64,000 nucleotides of DNA, from positions 3,224,001 through 3,288,000 of the forward strand of contig NZ_CP046535.1 in the NCBI RefSeq assembly GCF_009739515.1, given 5' to 3'. The translations under genes and the position numbers were made by a program. Source of the stretch: Sphingomonas profundi (GTDB lineage Bacteria; Pseudomonadota; Alphaproteobacteria; Sphingomonadales; Sphingomonadaceae). Positions 46,781 through 56,220 of this stretch are shown here, piece by piece; the stretch's first letter is position 1; each line of letters starts with the position of its first letter. The notes under the pieces were generated by a model. It saw only the letters and a list, made by a program, of their open reading frames with translations, searched no databases and was not told the origin of the DNA.

Positions 46781-46900
46781 CTGTCCGGGCCCGTCCCGGA
46801 CGAATGCTGCCTGTCCGGGCACTTCCCGGACGAATACTGGCCGCCCGGGCACTTACCGGACGAATGCTGGCGCCCGGTCCCGCCCCGGACGGATGCCACA
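46781..46900. repeat. 30-base tandem repeat array (about 4 copies)
   Basis: Four units with an exact 30-base period start at 46781, 46811, 46841 and 46871. The consensus is CTGTCCGGGCACTTCCCGGA followed by CGAATGCTGC; each unit contains a GTCCGGG...CCCGGAC palindrome. Identity falls from the first to the last unit. The units are contiguous, without spacers. They lie 44 bases upstream of the DUF4167 start, in the 423-base gap before the prmC stop. The rest of that gap (46901-47160) shows nothing I can support. Confidence 0.85.
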
Positions 46901-47160
46901 TCGCCGAGGTCCGCCCCCGAATATCCTCGCGACCCACCGTCATGGAACGCGATCCTGCGCGGATCCCGCCCCATGCGCATCATCACGCCGGCGCACGATC
47001 CGCGATGCGGTCCGGCGCGTCCACCTCTCGCACGCCACCTGCTCGGCAGCGCAGCCATTGGGGATCGGCTAGAAGGCTCGGCAACGCCGCTCTGCTCGCA
47101 AGAGCCTTTATCCTGCGCGCCATTTAGGCATGGCTCTGTCAAAATCCAAGCGGTATTTGG

Positions 47161-47991
47161 CTAAAGCCGTACCGGATACACAATAATACAGCGATCGTGC
47201 CCGGCCAGATCGCGGCGCACCCGCGCGGGCAATCCCTCCGCCCGCAGCAACGCCGTTACCGCGACGGCCTGCGCATGACCGATCTCGATCGCGGCGATGC
47301 CGCCGGGCGCGATCTGGCCGCCGATCAGCGGCGCGATCCGGCGATAATCGTCGAGGCCGTCGGCGCCGGCGAACAGTGCGGAAGCCGGCTCGAAGTCGCG
47401 CACCTCGGGCGGCAGCGTGTCTCCGGTGGCGACGTAGGGCGGGTTGCAGAGGATGAGATCGTGCGCCCCGCCCGTCCCGGTCCATCCGCCGGACAGGATC
47501 CGCGCCCGCCCCGTCATGCCGAGGCGTCGCACATTGCCGCGCGCCACCTTGATCGCGGTATCGGAGGCATCGATGCCGATGCCGGTCGCCTCCGGCCACT
47601 GATCGAGCGCGGCCAGCAGCAGTGCGCCCGATCCGGTGCCGAGATCCAGGATGGTGCGCGGGCCGGACGTGCCGGCGAAATGCTCCACCGCCGCCTCGAT
47701 CAGGGTCTCGCTGTCCGCGCGCGGCACCAGCACGCCGGGGCCGACGGCCAGGTCGATCGTCCAGAAGGCGCGCGTGCCGGTGATGTAGGCGATCGGCTCG
47801 TGCCGCAGCCGGCGGGCCAGCAGGGTGGCGAACCCCGGCGGAACCGCCCCGTCGTGCCGCCCGAGCAGCAGCGCCTCGCGCGGGATGCCAAGCGCGTGCG
47901 CCATCAGCAGTTCGGCATCCAGGCGCGGCGTCTGCGTGACGGGCGAGAGTGCCGCGGCGGCATCGCGCAGCGCGAGCGCGATCGCGTTCAT
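47161..47991 (-). CDS. prmC: Release factor N5-glutamine methyltransferase PrmC
   Basis: 276 residues. The PrmC N-terminal helix domain (TPRLDAELLMAHALGIPREA), REPIAYITG-like RHEPIAYITGTRAFWTIDL, the SAM motif ILDLGTGSGALLLAALDQWP and the catalytic NPPY (LILCNPPYVATGD) are all present. Methylates the Gln of the GGQ motif in release factors. Follows prfA (its substrate) with a 19-base gap on the same strand. Confidence 0.96.
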   Translation of the reverse strand: MNAIALALRDAAAALSPVTQTPRLDAELLMAHALGIPREALLLGRHDGAVPPGFATLLARRLRHEPIAYITGTRAFWTIDLAVGPGVLVPRADSETLIEAAVEHFAGTSGPRTILDLGTGSGALLLAALDQWPEATGIGIDASDTAIKVARGNVRRLGMTGRARILSGGWTGTGGAHDLILCNPPYVATGDTLPPEVRDFEPASALFAGADGLDDYRRIAPLIGGQIAPGGIAAIEIGHAQAVAVTALLRAEGLPARVRRDLAGHDRCIIVYPVRL

Positions 47992-48010
47992 CCGCTGTCC
48001 GGCCGCGTCG

Positions 48011-49087
48011 TCACCCGTCGAGATTGGCCAGCCGTGCCGCCTCGTCCTCGGCGATCAGCGCGGTGACGACCTCGTCCAGGCCCGGCCCCTCCAGTATCTC
48101 GGGCAGGCGGTGCAGTGTCAGGTTGATGCGGTGATCGGTGACGCGCCCCTGCGGGAAATTGTAGGTGCGGATCCGTTCCGACCGATCGCCCGAGCCGACC
48201 ATCGACCGGCGGGCGCCGGCGCGGGCGCTGTCCAGCCGCTCCCGCTCCTGCTCGTACAGCCGGGTGCGCAGCACCTTCAGCGCCTTCGCCTTGTTCTTGT
48301 GCTGCGATTTCTCGTCCTGCTGGATCACCACCAGGCCGCTCGGCAGATGGGTGATGCGCACCGCGCTGTCGGTGGTGTTGACGGACTGGCCGCCGGGGCC
48401 GGACGAGCGGTAGACGTCGATCCGCAGATCCTTGTCGTCGATCTGGATGTCCACGTCCTCGGCCTCCGGCAGCACCGCCACGGTGGCGGCGGAGGTGTGG
48501 ATGCGCCCGCCGCTCTCGGTGGCCGGCACGCGCTGCACGCGATGGACGCCGCTCTCGAACTTCAGCCGGGCGAACACGCCCGTGCCCGTCACCGAGGCGA
48601 TGACCTCCTTGTAGCCGCCCAGATCGGCGGCGCTGGCGGAGATCGGCTCCACCTTCCAGCCGCGATCCTCGGCGTAGCGCTGGTACATGCGGAACAGGTC
48701 GCCGGCGAACAGGGCGGCCTCGTCGCCGCCGGTGCCGGCGCGGATCTCCAGCATGGCCGGCTTCGCATCCGCCGCATCGCGCGGCAGCAGCGCCAGGGCA
48801 AGGCCGCGCTCGGCCACCGCCAGCGCGGCGCCGTTCTCGTGCAGCTCCTCGGAGGCCATCTGGCGCAGCTCCTCGTCGCCATCCTCCGTCATGTGGCGCA
48901 GCGAATCGGCCTCCTGCCGCAGCCGCCGCACCTCGCCCGCCGCCTGGGCCACCGGCTCCAGCTCGGCATATTCCTTCGACAGCGCGACGAAGCGTTCGGC
49001 CGCCAGGTCGCCGCGCGCCATCTCGCTCTGCAGTTCGTCGCGCCGCGCCTCGATCTGGCGGATGCGCGCCAGCGGGATGCTCGCCAT
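48011..49087 (-). CDS. prfA: Peptide chain release factor 1
   Basis: 358 residues from ATG 49087, which shares one base with the hisS stop (TGATG). The GGQ loop [18 protein letters not shown] and the stop-codon-reading region [20 protein letters not shown] are intact, with [18 protein letters not shown] after. Recognises UAA/UAG and releases the peptide; its Gln is methylated by the PrmC encoded next. Confidence 0.97.
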   Translation of the reverse strand: MASIPLARIRQIEARRDELQSEMARGDLAAERFVALSKEYAELEPVAQAAGEVRRLRQEADSLRHMTEDGDEELRQMASEELHENGAALAVAERGLALALLPRDAADAKPAMLEIRAGTGGDEAALFAGDLFRMYQRYAEDRGWKVEPISASAADLGGYKEVIASVTGTGVFARLKFESGVHRVQRVPATESGGRIHTSAATVAVLPEAEDVDIQIDDKDLRIDVYRSSGPGGQSVNTTDSAVRITHLPSGLVVIQQDEKSQHKNKAKALKVLRTRLYEQERERLDSARAGARRSMVGSGDRSERIRTYNFPQGRVTDHRINLTLHRLPEILEGPGLDEVVTALIAEDEAARLANLDG

Positions 49088-50337
49088 CAGTGCGCCACCA
49101 CCGCCGCCGCCAGCGCATCCAGCCGCACCCACTGCTGGCTGCCGTTGGCGAGATCCTTGAGGCCCACCTCGCCGCTCGCCAGCTCGTCGTCGCCGATGAT
49201 CGCGGCGTAGCGCGCGCCGGTCGCGTCCGCCTTGTGCAGCCGCTTCTTCATGTTGCCCTTGTAGGCCATGTCGGCGGCGATGCCCTGGCGCCGCAGGTCC
49301 GCCAGCAGGCGCATTGCCGCCGCCTCGGCCGCCGCCCCCATCGGCACCAGCGCCACCGTCACATGCTCGGGCGCCGGCGGATCGATCAGCATCGCCAGCC
49401 GCTCGATCCCGGCCGCCCAGCCCACCGCCGGCGTGTGCGGCCCGCCAAGCGCCTCGATCAGCCCGTCATAGCGCCCGCCGCCCAGCACGGTGCCCTGCGC
49501 GCCGAGCCGGTCGGTCACGAACTCGAAGGCGGTGTGGCGGTAGTAATCGAGCCCGCGCACCAGCCGGGCGTCGCGCGTCCAGGCGACGCCCGCCGCCTCC
49601 AGCCCGCCCGTCACCCGCTCGAAGAAGGCGCCGGCCTCGGCCGACATGTGCGCGTCGATCGACGGCGCGGCATCCGCCACCGGCCGGTCGCGCGGATCCT
49701 TGCTGTCCAGGATGCGTAAGGGGTTGCGCGCGAGCCGGTCGACGCTCTCGGGCGAGAGCGCGTCGCGATGCGCGGTGAAGTGGGCGACCAGCGCCGCCCG
49801 CCACGCGTCGCGCGTCGCCGTGTCGCCCAGCGTGTTCAGCGTCAGGGTCACGCCGTCGGCGATGCCCAGCTCGTCCAGCAGGTGCGCTGCGAGCACCAGC
49901 AGCTCCACGTCGGCCGCCGGCTCGGCCGCGCCGATCACCTCGGCGTCCAGCTGGTGGAACTGGCGGAAGCGGCCCTTCTGCGGCCGCTCGTAGCGGAACA
50001 GCGGCCCGTGCGTCGCCACCTTCAGCGGCGCATGCTGCTGCCAGCCCTCGGTCAGATAGGCGCGGGCGATGCCGGCGGTGAACTCCGGCCGCAGGGTCAG
50101 CGAATCGCCGCCGCGATCCTCGAACGTATACATCTCCTTGGAGACGACGTCGGTCGTCTCGCCCAGCGATCGGGCGAACACGGCCGTCGCCTCGAACACC
50201 GGCACCTCGACGCGGCCGAAACCGTAGAGGCGGCGCAGGCGATCGAAGCCGCGCACCACGGCATCAAACCGCTCGGCCTGCTCGCCGAGCATGTCCTGCG
50301 TGCCGCGGACGGCCTGGGGGGTGGCGGGCTTGCTCAT
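49087..50337 (-). CDS. hisS: Histidyl-tRNA synthetase
   Basis: 416 residues from ATG 50337 ([20 protein letters not shown]). Class II motif 2 ([20 protein letters not shown]), HisA-region [14 protein letters not shown] and motif 3 [13 protein letters not shown] are seen, with the C-terminal anticodon-binding domain (VALVPMG...[20 protein letters not shown] split by ~40 residues). Charges tRNA-His. First gene of hisS-prfA-prmC; divergent from ppa. Confidence 0.96.
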   Translation of the reverse strand: MSKPATPQAVRGTQDMLGEQAERFDAVVRGFDRLRRLYGFGRVEVPVFEATAVFARSLGETTDVVSKEMYTFEDRGGDSLTLRPEFTAGIARAYLTEGWQQHAPLKVATHGPLFRYERPQKGRFRQFHQLDAEVIGAAEPAADVELLVLAAHLLDELGIADGVTLTLNTLGDTATRDAWRAALVAHFTAHRDALSPESVDRLARNPLRILDSKDPRDRPVADAAPSIDAHMSAEAGAFFERVTGGLEAAGVAWTRDARLVRGLDYYRHTAFEFVTDRLGAQGTVLGGGRYDGLIEALGGPHTPAVGWAAGIERLAMLIDPPAPEHVTVALVPMGAAAEAAAMRLLADLRRQGIAADMAYKGNMKKRLHKADATGARYAAIIGDDELASGEVGLKDLANGSQQWVRLDALAAAVVAH

Positions 50338-50425
50338 CGCGCAGCCCTCTAGAACAGGTTGGCGCCACAATGAAGCGAATCGTCCCGCCGCCCGGTAACG
50401 AAACGCCGGCGGCCACGCTTTCGTC

Positions 50426-50452
50426 TTGAGATTGCAGCGATCCGCTTATACT
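50426..50452 (+). promoter_or_regulatory. Probable sigma-70 promoter of ppa
   Basis: TTGAGA at 50426-50431 and TATACT at 50447-50452 with 15 bases between (16 if the -35 is read one base earlier as CTTGAG), 10 bases before the ppa ATG. Spacing is short and the -10 is close to the start codon, so it is a candidate only. Confidence 0.4.
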
Positions 50453-50462
50453 GCACTGCCGC

Positions 50463-51044
50463 ATGAACATCGATCTCATCCCGATCGGCGAAAATCCGCC
50501 GGAAACCCTCAACGTCATCATCGAGGTGCCGGTCGGCGGCGAGCCGGTGAAATATGAGTTCGACAAGAAATCGGGTGCGCTGTTCGTCGATCGCATCCTG
50601 CACACGCCGATGCGCTATCCGGCGAATTACGGCTTCGTGCCGCACACCCTGTCGCCGGACGGCGATCCGCTGGACGCGCTGGTGGTCGCCCGCTCCCCGT
50701 TCATCCCGGGCTGCGTGGTGCGCGTGCGGCCGATCGCGGTGCTGAAGCTGGAGGACGAGGCCGGCGGCGACGAGAAGCTGCTGACCGTGCCGGTGGACGG
50801 CACCTTCCCTTATTACGAGAAGGTCAACGAGAGCAGCGATCTGCCGCTGATCGTGATGCAGCAGATCGAGCATTTCTTCACCCACTACAAGGATCTGGAA
50901 GCCAAGAAGTGGGTCCGCGTCGGCGCGTGGGGCGACGCCACCGAGGCGCGTCGCATCATCGTCGAGGCGATCGAGGCGGCGAAGATCGCCAAGGAGAAGC
51001 ACGGCACCGACGAGGGCGTCAGCCAGAGCCTCGCCGAGAAGTGA
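50463..51044 (+). CDS. ppa: Inorganic pyrophosphatase (family I)
   Basis: 193 residues. IIEVPVGGEPVKYEFDKKSG, RYPANYGFVPHTLSPDGDPL and the metal-binding DGDPLDALV signature are intact. Hydrolyses PPi to phosphate in the cytosol. Ends 15 bases from the end of the convergent SMR transporter gene. Confidence 0.97.
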   Translation: MNIDLIPIGENPPETLNVIIEVPVGGEPVKYEFDKKSGALFVDRILHTPMRYPANYGFVPHTLSPDGDPLDALVVARSPFIPGCVVRVRPIAVLKLEDEAGGDEKLLTVPVDGTFPYYEKVNESSDLPLIVMQQIEHFFTHYKDLEAKKWVRVGAWGDATEARRIIVEAIEAAKIAKEKHGTDEGVSQSLAEK

Positions 51045-51059
51045 TCCGATCGGCGGCGC

Positions 51060-51389
51060 TCAGTGCGCGCCGCCGGCCAGCTTCAGCCCGGCGATGCAGC
51101 CCACCAGCGCCACGATCAGCGCCAGCCGCAGCGCGTTCGCCGGCTCGCCGAACCAGACGATGCCGACGATGACGGTGCCGAGCGCGCCGATGCCGCCCCA
51201 CACCGCATAGGCGGTGCCCATCGGGATCGTGCGGGACGCGACCTCCAGCAGCGCCATGCTGGTGCCGACCGAGGCGAGGAAGCCCGCCGTCCAGCCGAAA
51301 TTGCGGAAGCCGTCGACGAAGCGCAGGCAGGTGGTGAAGCCCACCTCGAAGCAGCCGCCCAGGATCAGCCACATCCACGCCATCGCCAT
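51060..51389 (-). CDS. SMR-family transporter, SugE/Gdx-like
   Basis: 109 residues from ATG 51389 (51383 also possible), four helices. The conserved Glu is in LILGGCFEVGFTTCLRFVDG; IPMGTAYAVWGGIGALGTVI follows in helix 3. The GGIGALG wording and the R-x-V-x-G loop point to the SugE (guanidinium exporter, Gdx) branch rather than EmrE drug exporters, though no guanidine riboswitch was seen upstream. Dual-topology dimer in the inner membrane. Confidence 0.87.
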   Translation of the reverse strand: MAMAWMWLILGGCFEVGFTTCLRFVDGFRNFGWTAGFLASVGTSMALLEVASRTIPMGTAYAVWGGIGALGTVIVGIVWFGEPANALRLALIVALVGCIAGLKLAGGAH

Positions 51390-51516
51390 ACCCCCATCGC
51401 CGCCGGGGCGGGGGATGGCGGAGGCGGCCATGTCCGTCAATTCATGTGACGCGATCGGCGGCGGGGCTGTATCGGGTCATGGCGCACCCGGCGCCTCACG
51501 TCCGGCGGAGAGATGG

Positions 51517-52161
51517 ATGGCACGATCGACCACCGGCCTTGGCCACCGCATCGCGCCGCCGCGCTTCGTGCTGTTCGCGCTGGCGGCGGTCGCGGGCATC
51601 GCCGCCGGCGTCCCGCTGCTCGGCTGGCGGCACGGCGTGATGGCCGGCTTCGATGTCGCCGCCCTCGTCTTCCTCGTCGCCTGCATCCCGCTGCTGGACG
51701 ATTCGCCCGAGGAGATGCGCCGCTCCGCCGCGCGCAACGACGCCAATCGCGCCGGCCTGCTGGCGATCACCGTGGGCGTCACCGTCGTGATCCTGGTGGC
51801 GATCGCCGCCGAGCTGGGCGAGGCGGGCGGGCCGAAGCCGCTGGCCGTCGCGCTGATCGTGGCGACGCTGATGCTCGCCTGGGCGTTCAGCAACGTCGTC
51901 TATGCGCTGCACTACGGCCATCTCTTCTATCTCGCGGGCGAGGACGGCAAGGATCGCGGCGGCCTCGACGTACCGGGCACGGACGAGCCGACCTACTGGG
52001 ATCTGCTCTATTTCTCCTGCACGATGGGCATGACCTTCCAGACGTCCGACATCGATATCGAGAGCGCGCAGATCCGCCGCGTCGCGCTGGCCCACGGGCT
52101 GATCGCGTTCGTCTTCAACATCGGCGTGCTCGCCTTCACGATCAACGTGCTCGGCGGCTGA
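51517..52161 (+). CDS. DUF1345 membrane protein
   Basis: 214 residues from ATG 51517 (GGAG 7 bases upstream). Five or so hydrophobic segments: FVLFALAAVAGIAAGVPLLG, VAALVFLVACIPLLDD, LLAITVGVTVVILVAIAAEL, ALIVATLMLAWAFSNVVYAL and VALAHGLIAFVFNIGVLAFT. The conserved TYWDLLYFSCTMGMTFQTSD block is the DUF1345 hallmark; it resembles a pore-like turn of two-helix ion channels. Function unknown. Confidence 0.85.
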   Translation: MARSTTGLGHRIAPPRFVLFALAAVAGIAAGVPLLGWRHGVMAGFDVAALVFLVACIPLLDDSPEEMRRSAARNDANRAGLLAITVGVTVVILVAIAAELGEAGGPKPLAVALIVATLMLAWAFSNVVYALHYGHLFYLAGEDGKDRGGLDVPGTDEPTYWDLLYFSCTMGMTFQTSDIDIESAQIRRVALAHGLIAFVFNIGVLAFTINVLGG

Positions 52162-52174
52162 TCGCCCGCCCGGG

Positions 52175-52304
52175 GCGGTTCCACCTGCGTGGAAGCCGCT
52201 CTAGGCCGGATCAACATTCAGCTTTTTGCATGTCCGCTCCTCCTGAGGAGGGGCTGAGCGAAGGCGAAGACCCGTCTCGAAGGATCTTCCATGTCCTTCG
52301 AGAC
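52175..52304. repeat. REP-like palindromes downstream of DUF1345
   Basis: GCGGTTCCAC-CTGC-GTGGAAGCCGC with trailing CTCTAGG (52175-52203) matches the element at 20563-20595. A second, perfect 11-bp hairpin GTCTCGAAGGA/TCCTTCGAGAC is at 52274-52304, preceded by CTCCTGAGGAG. The 233-base gap 52162-52394 is otherwise empty; one may also act as terminator. Confidence 0.6.
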
Positions 52305-52394
52305 GCCATTTCGACACGCTCAATGGCTCCTCAGGATGAGCGGTGTGCATAAAATGCGAGCAAATCGACTTGGTTCGCTCAATGTCGATCCGGC

Positions 52395-52784
52395 CTAGCG
52401 GCGGCGGGCATCAAGGGCGATGCCGGCCAGGTTGCGCGATCGCGGCACATGCCGCAGGCGGACGCGGGCGATGCCGGCGACGGCGGCGGCAAAGGCCGCG
52501 CGCTGCGCCCGCAACGCCCCGCTGCGGCACGGCCGGCGGCCGCTCGCCTGCTCCACCACCACGGTCGAATCGCCGACGAACTCGACATCGTCCAGGCCGA
52601 GCGCGCAGGCGATGTCGGCCGCGTGGCGCAGCGCCAGCCACTCGGCCACATTGTTGTCGCCGCAGCCCAGCCCGTCACGGATGTGGGCCACGCCGCGCAC
52701 CACCGCCGCCACCTCGATCGGGCCGGGGTTGGGCCGGCAGCCGCCGTCGAAGAAGATCCGCGTCGTCGTCGGCCGCCGGCTCAC
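52395..52784 (-). CDS. RNase H-like (RNase HI family) protein
   Basis: 129 residues from GTG 52784, in a GTGA overlap with the ABC transporter stop. RIFFDGGCRPNPGPIEVAAV carries the first catalytic Asp; Glu in DNNVAEWLALRHAADIA and Asp in VEFVGDSTVVVEQASG follow; the C-terminal RHVPRSRNLAGIALDARRR holds the last acidic residue. It belongs to the small reverse-transcriptase-like RNase H group rather than canonical RnhA. Expected to cut RNA in RNA-DNA hybrids, unproven. Confidence 0.85.
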   Translation of the reverse strand: MSRRPTTTRIFFDGGCRPNPGPIEVAAVVRGVAHIRDGLGCGDNNVAEWLALRHAADIACALGLDDVEFVGDSTVVVEQASGRRPCRSGALRAQRAAFAAAVAGIARVRLRHVPRSRNLAGIALDARRR

Positions 52785-54583
52785 GCATCCTCGCGCAGCG
52801 GCAGCGGATCGACGATGCCGGCCTGCCGATCGAACAGGCGGCGATAGTGGCCGTCGGCGGCCGCCAGCAGCGCGGCATGATCGCCATCCTCGACGATGCG
52901 GCCGGCATCGAACACCAGGATGCGGTCCAGCGCGCGCACGGTGGAGAGGCGGTGGGCGATCACGATGGCGGTGCGCCCGGCCATCAGCCGCTCGATCGCC
53001 TGCTGGATCAGCGCCTCCGATTCCGAATCGAGGCTGGAGGTCGCCTCGTCCAGGATCAGGATCGGCGCATCGGCCAGGAAGGCGCGCGCCAGCGCCACCC
53101 GCTGCCGCTCCCCACCGGACAGCTTCACTCCGCGCTCCCCCACCAGGGTGCGGTAGCCGCGCGGCAGGCGGGCGACGAAGTCGTGCGCGTTCGCCAGGCG
53201 CGCCGCCTGCTCGATCTCGGCCTGGGTCGCATCGGGCCGGGCATAAGCGATGTTTTCCGCCAGGGTGCGGTGGAACAGCACCGGCTCCTGCGGCACGATC
53301 GCGATCTGCGCGCGCAGCGAGGATTGGGTCGCGTGGCGCACATCCTGCCCGTCGATCGTCACGGCGCCGCCGGTCACGTCGTAGAGCCGCTGGACGAGCT
53401 TGACGAACGTCGTCTTGCCGGAGCCGGACCGGCCGACCAGGCCCACGCGCTGCCCGGCCGGGATCGTCACGTCCAGCCGCTCGTACAGCGGCGTCGCGTG
53501 ACCGCCGTAGCGGAACGTCACGTCGGCGAAGCGGATCGCCCCCGCCTCGATACGGATCGGCGCGGCATCGGCGGCATCGGCGATGGCCATCGGCTCGGCA
53601 TGCAGCCGCACCAGCTCCTCCATCTCGTTCACCGATCGCTGCAGGTGGTGCACATGCTGGCCGATGTCGCGCAGATAGCCGTGGACGACGAGGTAGCTCG
53701 TCAGCACGTAGGCGACGTCGCCGGCGCTCGCTTGGCCGCGCCACCACAGCCACAGGGCGGTGCCGGTCACGCCGGCGCGCACCAGCCAGAGCAGGGCGAG
53801 CTGGCCCGTGCCGCTATAGGTGTGGCGCATCCACGTCCGCGCGGTGCGCCGCCGCCACTTGGCGATCACCTGCGCCAGCCGCGCATCCTCGCGCGATTCG
53901 GCGCCGAACGCCTTCACCACCGCGTTCGTGCCGATCGCATCCGCCAGCGCGCCGCCGATCCGCGTGTCCCACGCGTTCGACAGGCGCGAGGCGGGCGCGA
54001 TGTAGCGCGTGGCGAGCGTGACGGTGAGGGCGACATAGGCGGTGGCGCCGATCGCCATCACCAGCCCCAGCACCGGCCAGTGCAGGCCGAGCAGCAGCAT
54101 GGAGCCGAGCAGCACCACCACCGACGGCAGCAGCGCCAGCAGCACCACGTCGTTCAGCGTATCGAGCGACCACATGCCGCGCGTCACCTTGCGCACCACC
54201 GATCCGGCAAAGCTGTTGGCGTGCCAGTCGGTCGAGAGGCGCTGGACGCGGTGGAAGGCATCCTGCGCCACGTCGCGCATCATGCCCAGGGTCAGCGGCA
54301 CCACGCCCCACCAGGCGAGGTGGCGCAGCACGACCATCGCCAGGCCGAGCGCCAGCATCGCGACGAAGGCGGATAGCGCCGCCGGGCGGCCGGCCGACCC
54401 TAGCGACAGGGCATCGATCAGCCGGCCGGCATAGAGCGGCACGAAGATCTCGGTGACGGTCGCCAGCGACATCGTCAGGCCGATGCCGCCGGCCAGCAGC
54501 GGCCGGCGGCGCCAGTGGGCGAAGGTGAAGGCGAACACATGGCCCATGGCGGACTTCGTGTCGCGGGCAGGCGGGTGGCTCAT
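52781..54583 (-). CDS. ABC exporter (fused permease-ATPase)
   Basis: 600 residues from ATG 54583; ATG 54622 and 54547 are alternatives, none with a strong ribosome site. N-terminal type-1 exporter domain with six helices (~25-310), then an ATPase: Walker A VGRSGSGKTTFVKLVQRLYD, Q-loop IVPQEPVLFHRTL, signature LSGGERQRVALARAFL, Walker B ILILDEATSSLD, H-loop IAHRLSTV. Half-transporter that should dimerise. Family resembles MsbA/multidrug or lipid exporters; substrate unknown. A 283-base gap to 54866 contains no gene I support. Confidence 0.93.
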   Translation of the reverse strand: MSHPPARDTKSAMGHVFAFTFAHWRRRPLLAGGIGLTMSLATVTEIFVPLYAGRLIDALSLGSAGRPAALSAFVAMLALGLAMVVLRHLAWWGVVPLTLGMMRDVAQDAFHRVQRLSTDWHANSFAGSVVRKVTRGMWSLDTLNDVVLLALLPSVVVLLGSMLLLGLHWPVLGLVMAIGATAYVALTVTLATRYIAPASRLSNAWDTRIGGALADAIGTNAVVKAFGAESREDARLAQVIAKWRRRTARTWMRHTYSGTGQLALLWLVRAGVTGTALWLWWRGQASAGDVAYVLTSYLVVHGYLRDIGQHVHHLQRSVNEMEELVRLHAEPMAIADAADAAPIRIEAGAIRFADVTFRYGGHATPLYERLDVTIPAGQRVGLVGRSGSGKTTFVKLVQRLYDVTGGAVTIDGQDVRHATQSSLRAQIAIVPQEPVLFHRTLAENIAYARPDATQAEIEQAARLANAHDFVARLPRGYRTLVGERGVKLSGGERQRVALARAFLADAPILILDEATSSLDSESEALIQQAIERLMAGRTAIVIAHRLSTVRALDRILVFDAGRIVEDGDHAALLAAADGHYRRLFDRQAGIVDPLPLREDA

Positions 54584-54866
54584 CGGGGTGCCGCGCGGCC
54601 GGGCCGCGCGCTCCTGTTGCATGCGTCAGTGGGCGGGGGCGGATCGAGCGGGCGCCGGCGGCGTCCGCGGATCAGGAGCGGGCGGCGCCCCATCGGCCCG
54701 GGAGCGGCGCGCGCGGACATGTGATCATCTCCACCCTCCCCGCTCCGATATCGCTGCGCCCCGTAGCAGAGGATCGCGCGTGGCGCCAGTCGCACCCTTT
54801 GAGGGGCGTTACGTCGCGCGATTGCGGGCCTAGATAGAAGATTGACCATCCGGAGAGTCGCGCCGC

Positions 54867-56195
54867 ATGCCGCCTGCCACCGACCGCTTCCAGCCGCCGC
54901 ACGCGATCCGCGCCGCCTTCGCCGCCGCGATGTCGCTGATGTACGCGCAGGAGGTGCCGCAGTATCGCGCGCTCACCGATCTCGTCGCGGCGGTGAACCG
55001 GCGGGTGCTGGCGGGCGACCCGGCGCTGGCGGAGCGCATGGCCCGATCGGGCGAGACGGCGCGGCTGGCGGGCGAGCGGCACGGCGCCATCCGCGTCGGC
55101 ACGGCGGACGAGCTCGCCACCATCGCGCGCGCCTTTGCCGTGATGGGGATGGCGCCGGTCGGCTACTACGATCTCGCGCCGGCCGGCGTGCCGGTCCACG
55201 CCACGGCGTTCCGCGCGGTGGAGGAGACGGCGCTGACCGTCAGCCCATTCCGCGTGTTCACCTCGCTGCTGCGGCTGGAGCTGATCGCGGACCCGGCGCT
55301 GCGGGCGGAGGCGGCGGCGATCCTGGCACGCCGCCGCATCGTCACGCCGGCGGCGCTCGCCCTGATCGCGCGGGCCGAGCGCGAGGGCGGCCTGAGCGAG
55401 GTCGACGCGGCGGCGTTCGTGGCGGCGCTGCTGGAGACGTTCCGCTGGCACGCCCACGCCACCGTGCCGCGCGACACCTACCGCCGCCTGCTCGCCGCGC
55501 ATCGGCTGGTGGCCGACGTGGTGAGCTTCAAGGGGCCGCACATCAACCATCTGACGCCGCGCGTGCTGGATATCGATGCGGTGCAGGCGGAGATGCCGGC
55601 GCGCGGCATGGCCGCCAAGCAGACGATCGAGGGGCCGCCCAAGCGCCGCTGCCCGGTGCTGCTGCGCCAGACGAGCTTCACCGCGCTGGAGGAGCGCATC
55701 GCCTTCACCGACGACGCGGCGGACGCCGCCGGCAGCCACACCGCCCGCTTCGGCGAGGTGGAGCAGCGCGGCGTGGCGCTGACCGCCGCCGGCCAGGCGC
55801 GCTACGATGCGTGGATCGGCAACGGCGGCGCGCTGGACCTGCCGGACGACTGGGCGGCGCTGCGGCGGCAGGGCCTCGCCTTCTTCCGCTACCGCGCGGC
55901 CGACGGCGCAGCAGCGGCGGCGGCGGACGCCGGGTTGGAGGATCTGGTCGCGCACGGCCAGATCCTGTGCGATCCGATCGTCTACGAGGATTTCCTGCCG
56001 GTGAGCGCGGCCGGCATCTTCCAGTCCAATCTCGGCGCGGACCGGCGCGTCGACTACACCGCCGCCGCCGATCGCGCGGCCTTCGAGCAGGCGCTCGGCC
56101 GCGCCGTGGAGGATCCGCTGGCGCTGTGCGCCGCAGCCCAGCGCGCGTCGCTGGACGCGGTCGGGCGCGTTCTCGGCCGCACCCTTTCCGCATGA
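54867..56195 (+). CDS. DUF1338 enzyme, 2-oxoadipate dioxygenase/decarboxylase type (HglS/YdcJ-like)
   Basis: 442 residues. The VOC-type domain of DUF1338 is clear: RHGAIRVGTADE, PVHATAFRAVEETAL, GPHINHLTPRVLDID, TARFGEVEQRGVALT, DPIVYEDFLPVSAAGIFQSN. Its H72, R76, H228 and E297 fall where the Fe(II) ligands and substrate Arg of Pseudomonas HglS lie as I recall them (H70, R74, H226, E294). HglS converts 2-oxoadipate to D-2-hydroxyglutarate in lysine catabolism. No other lysine-degradation gene is adjacent, so substrate is inferred from family only. Confidence 0.88.
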   Translation: MPPATDRFQPPHAIRAAFAAAMSLMYAQEVPQYRALTDLVAAVNRRVLAGDPALAERMARSGETARLAGERHGAIRVGTADELATIARAFAVMGMAPVGYYDLAPAGVPVHATAFRAVEETALTVSPFRVFTSLLRLELIADPALRAEAAAILARRRIVTPAALALIARAEREGGLSEVDAAAFVAALLETFRWHAHATVPRDTYRRLLAAHRLVADVVSFKGPHINHLTPRVLDIDAVQAEMPARGMAAKQTIEGPPKRRCPVLLRQTSFTALEERIAFTDDAADAAGSHTARFGEVEQRGVALTAAGQARYDAWIGNGGALDLPDDWAALRRQGLAFFRYRAADGAAAAAADAGLEDLVAHGQILCDPIVYEDFLPVSAAGIFQSNLGADRRVDYTAAADRAAFEQALGRAVEDPLALCAAAQRASLDAVGRVLGRTLSA

Positions 56196-56220
56196 CCGCA
56201 CGCAAGACGAGGACGCGACG

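Noticed and set aside
46781-46900. CRISPR array
   Set aside because: Repeats are contiguous with no unique spacers and no cas genes are present.
46727-47164. Open frames on both strands across the 30-base tandem array (plus 46727-47164, minus 46734-46943)
   Set aside because: A 30-base period keeps any frame open by chance; no ribosome site, no homology, and composition differs from neighbouring genes.
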